DNA of 64,000 nucleotides from the NCBI RefSeq assembly GCF_900156335.1, contig NZ_FTMZ01000010.1:1-64000 (forward strand), in the 5' to 3' direction. Below, piece after piece: positions 16,707-30,583 of the stretch. Origin of the DNA: Sphaerotilus natans. GTDB taxonomy: Bacteria; Pseudomonadota; Gammaproteobacteria; Burkholderiales; Burkholderiaceae_C. The notes beneath the pieces are model-generated. The model saw nothing but the letters and a program-made list of their open reading frames with translations. It had not been told where the DNA came from and ran no database searches. A program made the translations under genes and the position numbers. The number at the start of each line of letters is the position of its first letter. Position 1 is the stretch's first letter.

Positions 16707-19244
16707 ATGAAGATCGTCGTCGTCGGCCACGGCATGGTGGGCCACAAGTTCCTGGAAAGCCTCCACGAGGCCGGTGTGAAGGATGCCGAAGTCACGGTGC
16801 TGTGCGAGGAGCCGCGCGCCGCCTATGACCGCGTCCATCTGTCGGAGTTCTTCTCCGGCAAGAGCGCGGACGACCTGTCGCTGGTCGCGCCCGGCTTCTT
16901 CGAGGAGAGCGGCTACACGCTGCGCCTGAAGTCGCGGGCGGTGAAGATCGAGCGCCGCGACCACACCGTCACCACCGCCGACGGCGAGGTGCTGCCCTAC
17001 GACCGCCTGGTGCTGGCCACCGGCTCCTATCCCTTCGTGCCCAGCGTGCCGGGGCGCGACCGCGCCGACATCTTCGTCTACCGCACCATCGAGGATCTGG
17101 AAGGCATGAAGGCCTGCGGCGCGCGCTCCAAGAGCGGCGTGGTCGTCGGCGGCGGCCTGCTGGGGCTGGAGTGCGCCAAGGCGCTGCGCGACCTGGGCCT
17201 GCAGACGCATGTGGTCGAGTTCGCGCCGCGGCTGATGGCGGTGCAGGTCGACGAGGCCGGCGGCCGGGTGCTGCGCACCAAGATCGAGGAACTCGGCGTG
17301 CAGGTGCACACCGGGCGCAACACCGTCGAGATCGTCGACGGCGCCACCGCGCGCCACCGCATGGTCTTCGCCGACGGCACCTGGCTGGAGACCGACATGA
17401 TCGTGTTCTCGGCCGGCATCCGCCCGCGCGACGAGCTGGCGCGCCAGAGCCTGCTGCCGGTGGGCGCGCGTGGCGGCGTCGCCATCGACAGCCAGTGTCG
17501 CACCGCCGACCCGGCCGTCTACGCGATCGGCGAATGCGCCGCCTGGAACGACCAGACCTTCGGCCTGGTCGCGCCCGGCTACGACATGGCCCGCGTGGTG
17601 GCCAAGCAGATCGCCGGCGACGCCTCGGCCGCCTTCACCGGCGCCGACATGAGCACCAAGCTCAAGCTGATGGGCGTGGACGTGGCCTCCATCGGCGACG
17701 CGCACGCCCGCACGCCGCACTGCAAGACCTTCAGCTACACCGACGAGATCCGCCAGATCTACAAGAAGATCGTCGTCAGCGCGGACGGCAAGCAGCTGCT
17801 GGGCGCGGTGCTGATCGGCGACGCGGCCGAGTACGGCACGCTGCTGCAGATGGCCCTGAACGGCATCGCGCTGCCGGCCGACCCGGAGTTCCTGATCCTG
17901 CCCTCGGGCGAAGGCAAGGAAAAGCCGGGCCTGGGCCCGGACGCGCTGCCGGACTCGGCGCAGATCTGCTCGTGCAACAACGTCACCAAGGGCCAGATCT
18001 GCGAGGCGGTGGGCAACGGCGCCACCACCATCGCGCTGCTGAAGTCGGGCTGCAAGGCCGGCGCCACCTGCGGCGGCTGCGTGCCGCTGGTCACGCAGGT
18101 GATGAAGTCGGAAATGGCCAAGCGCGGCATGGCGGTCAACAACCACCTCTGCGAGCACTTCGCCTATTCGCGCCAGGAGCTCTATCACCTGGTGCGCGTC
18201 GGCCAGATCAAGAGCTTCGAGGAGCTGCTGGAAAAGCATGGCAAGGGCCTGGGCTGCGACATCTGCAAGCCGGCCGCGGCCAGCGTGCTGGCCTCGGTCT
18301 GGAACGACTTCGTGCTCAAGCCCGAGCTGGCCGCGCTGCAGGATTCCAACGACTACTTCCTGGGCAATATCCAGAAGGACGGCACCTATTCGGTCGTGCC
18401 TCGCATGCCGGGTGGCGAGGTCACGCCCGACGGCCTGATCGCGGTGGGCACGGTGGCCAAGAAGTATGGCCTCTACACCAAGGTGACGGGCGGCGCCCGC
18501 GTCGACATGTTCGGCGCGCGGCTGGAGCAGCTGCCGCTGATCTGGGAGGAGCTGATCGCCGCCGGCTTCGAGTCGGGCCACGCCTATGGCAAGAGCCTGC
18601 GCACGGTGAAGTCCTGCGTGGGCAGCACCTGGTGCCGCTACGGCGTCGACGACTCGGTGGGTCTCGCCGTCGAGCTGGAGAACCGCTACAAGGGCCTGCG
18701 CGCGCCGCACAAGATCAAGTTCGGTGTCTCGGGCTGCACCCGCGAATGCGCCGAGGCCCAGGGCAAGGACGTCGGCGTGATCGCCACCGACAAGGGCTGG
18801 AACCTGTATGTCTGCGGCAACGGCGGCATGAAGCCGCGCCACGCCGAGCTGATCGCCTCCGATCTGAGCAAGGCCGAGCTGATCCGCCTGATCGACCGCT
18901 TCCTGATGTTCTATGTGCGCACTGCCGACCGCCTGCAGCGCACCAGCACCTGGCGCGACAACATGGAAGGCGGCCTGGACTACCTCAAGAGCGTGCTGAT
19001 CGACGACAAGCTGGGCCTGGCCGCCGAGCTGGAGGCGCAGATGGCCCATGTGGTCAGCACCTACCAGTGCGAATGGAAGACCGCCGTGACCACGCCGGCC
19101 GTGCGCGCGCGCTTCAAGAGCTTCGTCAACAGCGACAAGGCCGACGAGCACATCGTCTTCGTCGAGGAGCGCGGCCAGATCCGTCCGGCCCGCCCCGAGG
19201 AGCGCGAGACCGCCGCCGCCGCCACCGACCGCACCCCCGCCTGA
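16707..19244 (+). CDS. nirB: Nitrite reductase (NADH) large subunit
   Basis: 845 residues, normal for NirB. With NirD it reduces nitrite to ammonia in the cytoplasm using NADH. The order is an N-terminal FAD/NADH domain (VVVGHGMVGHKFLE, LATGSYPFVP, VVVGGGLLGLECAKAL), a BFD-like [2Fe-2S] domain (QICSCNNVTKGQI, CKAGATCGGCVPL), then the nitrite/sulfite reductase half with siroheme-[4Fe-4S] cysteines in SCVGSTWCRYG and SGCTRECAEAQGKD. The start ATG has GGAGA upstream. nirD follows 16 bases later. No nitrate reductase gene is in the window. Confidence 0.97.
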   Translation: MKIVVVGHGMVGHKFLESLHEAGVKDAEVTVLCEEPRAAYDRVHLSEFFSGKSADDLSLVAPGFFEESGYTLRLKSRAVKIERRDHTVTTADGEVLPYDRLVLATGSYPFVPSVPGRDRADIFVYRTIEDLEGMKACGARSKSGVVVGGGLLGLECAKALRDLGLQTHVVEFAPRLMAVQVDEAGGRVLRTKIEELGVQVHTGRNTVEIVDGATARHRMVFADGTWLETDMIVFSAGIRPRDELARQSLLPVGARGGVAIDSQCRTADPAVYAIGECAAWNDQTFGLVAPGYDMARVVAKQIAGDASAAFTGADMSTKLKLMGVDVASIGDAHARTPHCKTFSYTDEIRQIYKKIVVSADGKQLLGAVLIGDAAEYGTLLQMALNGIALPADPEFLILPSGEGKEKPGLGPDALPDSAQICSCNNVTKGQICEAVGNGATTIALLKSGCKAGATCGGCVPLVTQVMKSEMAKRGMAVNNHLCEHFAYSRQELYHLVRVGQIKSFEELLEKHGKGLGCDICKPAAASVLASVWNDFVLKPELAALQDSNDYFLGNIQKDGTYSVVPRMPGGEVTPDGLIAVGTVAKKYGLYTKVTGGARVDMFGARLEQLPLIWEELIAAGFESGHAYGKSLRTVKSCVGSTWCRYGVDDSVGLAVELENRYKGLRAPHKIKFGVSGCTRECAEAQGKDVGVIATDKGWNLYVCGNGGMKPRHAELIASDLSKAELIRLIDRFLMFYVRTADRLQRTSTWRDNMEGGLDYLKSVLIDDKLGLAAELEAQMAHVVSTYQCEWKTAVTTPAVRARFKSFVNSDKADEHIVFVEERGQIRPARPEERETAAAATDRTPA

Positions 19245-19260
19245 GCCCGGAAGCCCCGAG

Positions 19261-19602
19261 ATGAGCATCGACACCCTGAACTGGACCGCCGTCTGCGCGG
19301 TCGACGAGATCGTTCCGAACACCGGCGTGTGCGCGCGGGTCGAGGGCCGCCATGTCGCGGTCTTCCGCGTCGGCGCCGACCGCTTCTTCGCCATCGACAA
19401 CGTCGATCCGAAGTCCGGCGCCAGCGTGCTCTCGCGCGGCCTGGTCGGCAACCTGGGCGAGCAGATCGTCGTGGCCTCGCCGCTGTACAAGCAGCACTAC
19501 GACCTGACCACCGGCGCCTGCCTGGAGCAGCCCGAGCTGTCGGTGCGCGCGCACGCAGTGCGGGTCGAGGACGGCCAGGTGCTGGTGACGCTGGCGAGTT
19601 GA
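19261..19602 (+). CDS. nirD: Nitrite reductase (NADH) small subunit
   Basis: 113 residues, a Rieske-like fold. It begins with NWTAVCAVDEIVPNTGVCAR and contains VFRVGADRFFAIDNVDPKS and VVASPLYKQHYDLTTGACLE. As in other NirD proteins, the usual Rieske Cys-His pairs are missing, so it does not bind a Rieske cluster and acts as the partner subunit of NirB. It is transcribed with nirB and ends at a strong terminator. Confidence 0.95.
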   Translation: MSIDTLNWTAVCAVDEIVPNTGVCARVEGRHVAVFRVGADRFFAIDNVDPKSGASVLSRGLVGNLGEQIVVASPLYKQHYDLTTGACLEQPELSVRAHAVRVEDGQVLVTLAS

Positions 19603-19622
19603 TTCGTCCGCGACGCGAATGC

Positions 19623-19650
19623 AAAAGCCGGCGGTGACGCCGGCTTTTTT
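19623..19650 (+). terminator. Rho-independent terminator of nirBD
   Basis: GCCGGCG (19627-19633) with CGCCGGC (19638-19644), loop GTGA, flanked by AAAA and TTTTTT, so it could work in both directions. The AT-rich orphan gene converges on it. Confidence 0.92.
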
Positions 19651-19719
19651 CATGACTGGCCCGATTTCGAGTGGTCCGCTCAAAAGGCAACATCAAACCC
19701 GAATTGCGGCCAATAATTT

Positions 19720-20631
19720 TCAAGGCAGCAGTGGTCTGCCTCCATTAACGCACTTCCCATACAAGCCACCCCAGTTCATGACACCCATACCCGGTTGAAA
19801 AATCCCTGAATATCTTGAATATAGAAGCCGCTGCCGAGGCTCACGAGGCAGATCACGAGTGCCAACGATATAAGGCAAGGGAGCATCAGGAGCAAGAACA
19901 AGTGGCTGTATTGATGACCCTGCGTGCTTGGGCGCCCCAAAAAACTTTGCACTTACGTTTTCCGGCCGCACAAGGTCGAAAGCGACGTAGAAATTACCAG
20001 ACTCCTCGAACACAGTAAAAGGATTTCTGTAGCGTAATCCCTTGCGACGCGAATTGACGGCAACCGGGTCCATTAGTGCCACACCTCTCAATTTCACAAT
20101 TGGAATGTGAAGCTGTTGCTCGGAAGACAGTGATGCATCGTCAAAATCAATACCCACACGCTCAGGCGGATCACCCGACCATTGCACGAGCAAATCAGTG
20201 AGCAAGTCAACCATCGACTCTCTGGCATTTGGCTCCAAAAATGTGTCCAGAAACTTCTTATTGCGCAGAAGGAACATAGACGCATCAGCCTTGCTTTTAA
20301 TTCGCATTTCCTGCACACGCAGCAAATTTGACAGTGCCATCGGAGCCTGAAATATTTTCACCAAATTTCTTCGCTGTACCTCTGTTGGCAAAAGCCTAAT
20401 ATAAACCCGTCCAGGAGCAGCATGGGATCGACCACTTTCACAAACTAGAGCGCCCCGATCCTGCTTTGCACATCCCGCCTCAACATCCATTCGCTTAATG
20501 CGACGCACAGTGCCAGTGGGGATCGGCACTAGGGCTTTGGGATGTGATTGAATTTTTTCTGCAGGTCGAGATGGTAACTTCTGTATTTCCTGTGCGCGAA
20601 AAACTCTAATCTTTCCGGGGCCAACTGACAT
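19720..20631 (-). CDS. Unrecognised AT-rich orphan gene
   Basis: 303 residues from the ATG at 20631, which has a strong AGGGAG site 7 bases upstream. I do not recognise the family. The base and codon use is plainly AT-richer than all neighbours (many AAA, ATT, TTG and AGA codons), and this change covers the whole gene and about 150 bases upstream, which points to transfer. The protein has no signal peptide or membrane segment. It has a basic N-terminus (AQEIQKLPSRPAEKIQSHPK), a central helical part (SKADASMFLLRNKKFLDTFL), then likely strands (VGIDFDDASLSSEQQLHIPI, NFYVAFDLVRPENVSAKFFG) and a Gly/Pro-rich tail. It is flanked by nirD (convergent) and gabD (divergent). Confidence 0.7.
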   Translation of the reverse strand: MSVGPGKIRVFRAQEIQKLPSRPAEKIQSHPKALVPIPTGTVRRIKRMDVEAGCAKQDRGALVCESGRSHAAPGRVYIRLLPTEVQRRNLVKIFQAPMALSNLLRVQEMRIKSKADASMFLLRNKKFLDTFLEPNARESMVDLLTDLLVQWSGDPPERVGIDFDDASLSSEQQLHIPIVKLRGVALMDPVAVNSRRKGLRYRNPFTVFEESGNFYVAFDLVRPENVSAKFFGAPKHAGSSIQPLVLAPDAPLPYIVGTRDLPREPRQRLLYSRYSGIFQPGMGVMNWGGLYGKCVNGGRPLLP

Positions 20632-20925
20632 CGCTACTCCCTGTAGTCGAAACGACCTTGTTTTTGAGCAAGGTCACTTTACATATCGTGGAATTCTTGC
20701 TGAATTAATGCCAACGTAGGCGCACAGCCTCCCCCCTCAAACAGGGGGATAAATAAGACAAAGTCTTCATCAAAAAATTCCGCTTTATGGGCCGCCGCTC
20801 TGTACCGGCCCCGCCCCCAGCACAGTGCGCGCGCGGACGCGCCGGCTGTGTCTGTGCGCGCCCGGGGACGCTGGCCTAAAGTGCGGGATCTCGACGACCC
20901 CTCACCCCTCCCGGAGTCTGCATCC
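20632..20925. other. Divergent gap between the orphan gene and gabD, with two dyads
   Basis: The left half is AT-rich like the orphan gene and the right half is GC-rich. It contains GACCTTG (20654-20660) paired with CAAGGTC (20669-20675), which would sit just upstream of the orphan's ribosome site as an operator or leader hairpin. A second dyad, CCCCCT/AGGGGG, lies near 20733-20749. No gene is seen. Confidence 0.5.
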
Positions 20926-22404
20926 ATGACGCTGTCGCCCTCTCCCCTGGCCGCCCTGAAGGATCCCTCGCTGCTGAAGACCGATGCCCTGGTCAACGGC
21001 GAATGGGTCGCCGGCAGCAGCCGCTTCGACGTGACCGATCCGGCCACCGGCGCGAAGCTGGCCGACGTGCCGCGCCTGGGCGCCGCCGAGACCGAGGCCG
21101 CCATCGCCGCCGCCAACGCCGCCTGGCCGGCCTGGCGCGCCAAGACCGCCAAGGAGCGCGCCGCCATCCTGATGAAGTGGCACGCGCTGATGATCGAGAA
21201 CGCCGACGACCTGGCGCGCATCATGACCGCCGAGCAGGGCAAGCCGCTGACGGAAGCCCGCGGCGAGGTGGTCTACGGCGCCAGCTTCATCGAGTGGTTC
21301 GCCGAGGAGGCCAAGCGCGTCTACGGCGAGACCATCCCGACCACCGACCCGAACAAGCGCTTCGTCATCCTGAAGCAGGCCATCGGCGTGTGCGCGGCGA
21401 TCACGCCGTGGAACTTCCCGATCGCGATGATCACCCGCAAGGTCGCGCCGGCGCTGGCCGCGGGCTGCCCGGTCGTCATCAAGCCGGCCGAGCAGACGCC
21501 GCTGTCGGCGCTGGCCTGCGCCGAGCTGGCCCTGCGCGCTGGCCTGCCGGCCGGCGTGCTCAACATCGTCACCGGCGACGCCGACTCGTCGATCGAGATC
21601 GGCGGCGTGCTGTGCGCCTCCGACACCGTGCGCCACCTGAGCTTCACCGGCTCGACCGAGGTCGGCCGCATCCTGATGAAGCAGTGCGCGCCGACGATCA
21701 AGAAGATGTCGCTGGAGCTGGGCGGCAACGCGCCCTTCATCGTCTTCGACGACGCCGACATCGACTCGGCGGTCGAGGGCGCGATGATCTCCAAGTACCG
21801 CAACGCCGGCCAGACCTGCGTCTGCGCCAACCGCCTGTACGTGCAGGACAAGGTCTACGACCAGTTCGTCGAGAAGCTCGCCGCCAAGGTCGCCGCGATC
21901 CGGGTGGGCAACGGCTTCGAGGCCGGCGTCAGCCAGGGCCCGCTGATCGACGAGGGCGCCTTCGCCAAGGTCGAAAGCCATGTGGCCGACGCGCTGGCCA
22001 AGGGCGCGCGCCTGGTCACCGGCGGCCAGCGCATCGGCGAGCGCTTCTACACGCCCACCGTGCTGGCCGACGTGACCGCCGAGATGCTCTGCGCCACCGA
22101 GGAGACCTTCGGCCCGGTTGCGCCGATCTTCCGCTTCTCGACCGAGGCCGAGGTGGTGGCCGCCGCCAACGCGACCGAGTTCGGCCTGGCGAGCTACTTC
22201 TACAGCCGCGACATCGGCCGCATCTTCCGCGTCGGCGAGGCGCTGGAGTACGGCATGGTCGGCATCAACACCGGCCTGATCTCGGTGGCCGAGGTGCCCT
22301 TCGGCGGCGTCAAGCAGTCGGGCCTGGGCCGCGAGGGCTCGCACCACGGCATCGACGACTACGTCGAGGTCAAGTACCTCTGCATCAGCGACATCCTGCG
22401 CTGA
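20926..22404 (+). CDS. gabD: NAD(P)-dependent succinate-semialdehyde dehydrogenase
   Basis: 492 residues from the ATG at 20926, typical for GabD. It oxidises succinate semialdehyde to succinate, the last step of the GABA shunt. Family features are ITPWNFPIAMITRKVAPALA, SFTGSTEVGRILM, the catalytic glutamate in SLELGGNAPFIVFDD and the nucleophile in NAGQTCVCANR. The end PFGGVKQSGLGREGSHHGID is also typical. No GABA transaminase gene is nearby. Other aldehyde dehydrogenases of this subfamily (for example glutarate-semialdehyde) cannot be ruled out. Confidence 0.88.
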   Translation: MTLSPSPLAALKDPSLLKTDALVNGEWVAGSSRFDVTDPATGAKLADVPRLGAAETEAAIAAANAAWPAWRAKTAKERAAILMKWHALMIENADDLARIMTAEQGKPLTEARGEVVYGASFIEWFAEEAKRVYGETIPTTDPNKRFVILKQAIGVCAAITPWNFPIAMITRKVAPALAAGCPVVIKPAEQTPLSALACAELALRAGLPAGVLNIVTGDADSSIEIGGVLCASDTVRHLSFTGSTEVGRILMKQCAPTIKKMSLELGGNAPFIVFDDADIDSAVEGAMISKYRNAGQTCVCANRLYVQDKVYDQFVEKLAAKVAAIRVGNGFEAGVSQGPLIDEGAFAKVESHVADALAKGARLVTGGQRIGERFYTPTVLADVTAEMLCATEETFGPVAPIFRFSTEAEVVAAANATEFGLASYFYSRDIGRIFRVGEALEYGMVGINTGLISVAEVPFGGVKQSGLGREGSHHGIDDYVEVKYLCISDILR

Positions 22405-22635
22405 ACCCCGGGCCGCAAGGCGCCCGACCCCGCACCGGCCCTCGACCCGAGTCGGGGGCGGCGCAACCTGGCAGGCTCTATCATTTCGGGGCGCTGCCAG
22501 CCCCATCGGGAGACGCAAGCAAGAATGCACCGGGGATGCGGACCATCCCCGGCAGCCGAGTCGAGCGATTCCGTGTCCAATCCCGGCATCGGCCTGCTTG
22601 GCCCCACCGCGATTCCGGTTCACGCTCCCGACGAG

Positions 22636-26339
<3,704 letters not shown>

Positions 26340-26343
<4 letters not shown>

Positions 26344-28469
26344 GCATGAACATCAATCCGCCGGGTCTGCTGCCCGGCAGCAGCGAGGCCGACTTCGGCG
26401 CCCGGGTGCTGATCGTCGACGACGAGGGCCTGACGCGGATGATGATCCGCCGGGTGCTCGAAGACTCCGGCTACCGGGTGCTCGAGGCCCAGGACGGCCA
26501 GACCGCCACCCGGCTGTGCGACGCCGAGCAGCCCGACCTGGTGCTGATGGACGTGCGCATGCCGGTGATGAACGGCTTCGATGCCTGCCGCGCGATCCGC
26601 CGCTCGCTGCGCAGCCGCCACACCCCGGTGCTGATGCTGACCGCGCTCGACGACGTGATGGCGGTGCGGCTGGCCTTCGAGGCCGGCGCGACCGACTTCA
26701 TCACCAAGCCGATCAACTGGGCGCTGCTGTCGCAGCGGGTGCGCTATGCGCTGCGCACCGCCCGCACCGAGCGCGAGCTGCGCGAGAGCCAGCTCGCGCT
26801 GGCGCGGGCGCAGAAGATCGCGCGGCTGGCGCCGTGGCGGCTCGAGCTCGACGACGGCCGGCTGCACTGCTCGCGCGAGCTGCGCGACATGCTCGGCCTG
26901 CCCGGCACCGAGCCGGTGGCGATGCGCCGACTGCTGCGCCAGGTCGCCTTCGAGGACCGCAGCCAGCTGCTGGCCTTCGTGCGCCGGGTGCGCGACGGCC
27001 GCAGCGAGTCCGAGGTCGAGATCCGCCTGGACGGCAGCCTGCAGCCCTCGCGCCATCTCTTCCTGTCGGGCGACGCGATGCTCGACGAAGGCGGGCGCAC
27101 CTGCGCGATCTTCGGCGTCGCCCAGGATGTGTCCGAGCGCCGCCAGGCCGAGGCCGAGCGCAGCTACCGCGCCCATTTCGACCCGCTCACCGGCCTGCCC
27201 AACCGGGTGCTGTTCCGCGACCGGGTCGCCACCGCGGCGGCGGCGGCGCAGCAGCGCCAGCAGCGCTTCGCGGTGCTCAACATCGATGTCGACGTGCTGC
27301 AGCGCACCCAGGCCTCGGTCGCGACCGACGCCAGCGAGCGCATCCTGCGCGCGGTGGCCCGCCGGCTCGAGTCGGTCATGCGCGAGCCCGACTCGCTGTG
27401 CCGGCTCGAGGGCGACACCTTCGCGATGCTGCTGACCGACATCGAGGCCGAGGCGCAGATCGCCGGCGCCACCCGGCGCCTGGTGGAAGCCTTCGCGGTG
27501 CCGCTGCAGGTCGACGACTGGGAGCTGCTGGCCAGCGTGCATGTCGGCGTGGCGATCTGGCCGGGCGACGGCCAGGAGGTCGACACGCTGCTGCAGCATT
27601 CCGGCGCGGCCCGCTCGCGCGCCCGCGAGGCGATCGGCTCGAGCTGCCACTTCTACACCGCCGACATGCACAACCGGGTCATCGACCGCCTCAACACCGA
27701 GGTGGCGCTGTACCGCGGCCTGGAGCGTGGCGAGTTCGAGCTGCACTACCAGCCCAAGGTCGACCTCGCCAGCGGCCGGGTCAGCGGGGTCGAGGCGCTG
27801 CTGCGCTGGAACCGCCCGGGCTGCGGGCTGCAGATGCCCGACCGCTTCATCGACATCCTCGAGCAGACCGGCCTGATCATGGACGCCGGCGACTGGGTGC
27901 TGCGCGAGGCCTGCGCGGCGGTGCGCCACCTGCCGCTGTCGCTGGCGGTCAATGTGTCGCCGCGACAGTTCCAGCACCCGCGCCTGGGCGAGCGGCTGAT
28001 GCGCATCCTCGACGAGATCGGCTTTCCCGCCGACCGGCTCGAGCTGGAGGTCACCGAGCAGATCGTCGTCGAGGACGAGGAAGGCGCCATCGCCACGCTG
28101 AACGATCTGGCCAGCCGCGGCATCCGCATCGCGCTGGACGACTACGGCACCGGTTTTTCCTCGCTGCAGCGCCTCAAGCGCCTGCCGCTGCACACGCTGA
28201 AGATCGACAAGGACTTTGTGATCTCGCTGGAGACCAGCCGGGCCGACGCGGCCATCGTGCGCTCGACCATCGAGCTGTGCCACCAGCTCGACATCCATGT
28301 CGTCGCCGAGGGCGTCGAGAACGACCGGGCGATGGCGATGCTGCGCGGCTTCGGCTGCGACATCGGCCAGGGCTACGGCATCTGCCGGCCGCTGCCGCTG
28401 GCGCGGCTGACCGACTGGCTGGGCTCGGCGACCGTCAGCGCACTGGCGGGCGGGCGACCTGGCGGCTGA
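26340..28469 (+). CDS. Response regulator REC-PAS-GGDEF-EAL, probable c-di-GMP phosphodiesterase
   Basis: 709 residues; the start overlaps the LOV kinase stop by four bases (ATGA). The receiver has Asp71 (LMDVRMP) and a lysine in ITKPINW. A PAS-like stretch follows. The GGDEF motif is EGDTF at residues 357-361, so cyclase activity is most likely lost, but the RxxD site (REPD) five residues before it is kept and may bind c-di-GMP. The EAL domain is intact: E485-A-L in GVEALLRW, VNVSPRQ, LEVTE, LDDYGTGFSS, LKIDKDF, AEGVEN and QGYG. The likely role is light-regulated breakdown of c-di-GMP, which is inference from gene coupling. Confidence 0.9.
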
Positions 28470-28478
28470 TCCGTCGCA

Positions 28479-29420
28479 TCAGTCGTCGTTGGCGGCGGCC
28501 ACCTGGCCGCGCTCGCGGCGATCGGCAAAGCCCTGGCGGCCCAGGCCGCGCCGCGCCGCCGCCGCACCCAGCGCCAGCTTGAGCAGCTCGTCGGGCTGGC
28601 GGCCGTGCTCCGGATAGAGCGCCACGCCGGTGGAGACGGTCACCACGGTGGTCTGGCCGCTGACCATGAAAGGCTCGCGCAGCCCCTGCGCCAGCTTGGC
28701 GGCCACCCGCTCGCCATCGGCCGGCGTGTCGAGCCGGGTCAGCACCACGCCGAAGGCGTCGGGCGCCAGCGCCGAGACCACGTCGCTGGCACGCAGCACG
28801 CTGCGCAGCCGCACGGCCAGCTTGCGCCGCAGCGCCTGCGAGGCGGCCACGCCCAGCCGCGCCTCGGTGGTCGCCAGCCCCTCGATGCGCAGCACCAGCA
28901 GCGCCATCGGCGCGGGCTCGCGCTCGCGCAGCGCGCAGAGCTGGTGCAGCAGCTCCATCAGCTGGACGCGGTTGGGCAGCCCGGTGGCCAGGTCGATCGA
29001 CCAAGCCCGGCGCAGCTCCTGCTCCTGGCGCTTGCGCTCGATGGCCATGCACAGGCTGCGGGCGATCTGGTCGCCGTCGTCGACCCCGCCCGGATGCAGG
29101 GCCTGGCGCGACAGCGGCAGCACGTCCTGAGCGCCAGCGCGCAGCAGCCGCACCATCAGCTCGCGGTTCGGCGTGGGCGTGCCGACCACCACCGCCGAGC
29201 CCAGCACCGCCTGCGTCCAGCAGGACCAGTGCGGCAGCGCCTCGGCCTGGGCATCGCTGTCGCAGCTGAACAGAATGGCCTCGGGCGCCGCTTCGGCGAT
29301 GGCCGCCTGCGCCTGCTCGAGCGTGTCGCAGTGGCGCCAGATGCAGCGCCCGAAGTCGGTGTCGGACGCCAGCGCCGGTGCGGCGGAACCCACATGAAGA
29401 ACGGAGATGGAGGCGGCCAT
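28479..29420 (-). CDS. Degenerate GGDEF protein with receiver-like N-terminal domain
   Basis: 313 residues from the ATG at 29420. The first 120 or so residues look like a receiver fold without the phospho-aspartate (AILFSCDSDAQAEALPHW, VVVGTPTPNRELMVRLLRAG). A GGDEF fold follows, from SIDLATGLPNRVQLMELL. The signature is APDAF in place of GGDEF, so it should not make c-di-GMP. The RxxD site is kept as RASD, five residues earlier, so it may be a c-di-GMP receptor. It converges on the LOV-linked phosphodiesterase gene with only 9 bases between stop codons. Confidence 0.8.
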   Translation of the reverse strand: MAASISVLHVGSAAPALASDTDFGRCIWRHCDTLEQAQAAIAEAAPEAILFSCDSDAQAEALPHWSCWTQAVLGSAVVVGTPTPNRELMVRLLRAGAQDVLPLSRQALHPGGVDDGDQIARSLCMAIERKRQEQELRRAWSIDLATGLPNRVQLMELLHQLCALREREPAPMALLVLRIEGLATTEARLGVAASQALRRKLAVRLRSVLRASDVVSALAPDAFGVVLTRLDTPADGERVAAKLAQGLREPFMVSGQTTVVTVSTGVALYPEHGRQPDELLKLALGAAAARRGLGRQGFADRRERGQVAAANDD

Positions 29421-29651
29421 GGAACGCTCGGGGGATGGATCGGGGCGATGATGCAGGAAACCTTGAGGGCCCAGCCCCCGAAATGGCGGGATATCGTCGT
29501 GCAAAACCGCACGGAATGCGCAACAAGAAGCGTATGGCCCAGCGCGCCAGGATCTTCGAGGTACCTGTCCGTTTTTTGGCGGTCTTCCTGCGCCCTTTAT
29601 GCCCTTGAGGGTATATTCCGGCTCCATTTTCCTGTTCACAAGGAGTTTCGA

Positions 29652-30122
<471 letters not shown>

Positions 30123-30135
30123 GGGAGAGGACGCG

Positions 30136-30579
30136 ATGGACTGCAAGGACAGGAACTGCGGCGGCGTGGCCGCGCTGTCGAGCCTGCTGGCCGGGCTGGT
30201 GTTCGGCCTGGGGCTGATCGCCGCCGGCATGACCGACCCGATGAAGGTGCGCGCCTTCCTGGATCTGGCCGGCGCCTGGGATCCGAGTCTGGCGCTGGTG
30301 ATGGGCGCGGCGATCGCGGTCGGCCTGCCCGCCACCCTGATCGCGCGCCGACGCGGGCGCAGCTGGAGCGGCGCGCCGATCGAGTGGCCGCCGTCGAACG
30401 CCATCGATGCCCGGCTGATCGGCGGCGGCGTGCTGTTCGGCATCGGCTGGGGCCTGGCCGGGCTGTGCCCGGGGCCGGCGCTGGTGGCGCTGGGCAGCGG
30501 CGGGAGCGAGGCGGCGATCTTCGTCGCCGCGATGCTGGGCGGCATGGCGCTGCACGCGCTGCTCGACCGCCCGCGCTGA
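30136..30579 (+). CDS. YeeE/YedE family (DUF6691-like) transporter, C-terminal half protein
   Basis: 147 residues with four membrane helices. Typical stretches are [34 protein letters not shown] and [19 protein letters not shown], where the cysteine is the counterpart of the pore cysteine in the partner. Together the two small proteins match one full YeeE/YedE sulfur-compound channel. The N-terminal CKDRNCGG adds two more cysteines. The pair is often controlled by sulfide-sensing ArsR repressors, but none is encoded in this window. Confidence 0.88.
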   Translation: MDCKDRNCGGVAALSSLLAGLVFGLGLIAAGMTDPMKVRAFLDLAGAWDPSLALVMGAAIAVGLPATLIARRRGRSWSGAPIEWPPSNAIDARLIGGGVLFGIGWGLAGLCPGPALVALGSGGSEAAIFVAAMLGGMALHALLDRPR

Positions 30580-30583
30580 AGGC

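Noticed and set aside
16497-19490. Open frame of about 1000 codons antisense to nirB
   Set aside because: nirB is certain from its cofactor motifs; the antisense product has no recognisable domain.
29421-29651. A specific operator for a sulfide-sensing repressor upstream of the YeeE pair
   Set aside because: The AT-rich stretch near 29605 (GAGGGTATATTCC) is suggestive of a promoter, but I could not define a symmetric site with confidence.
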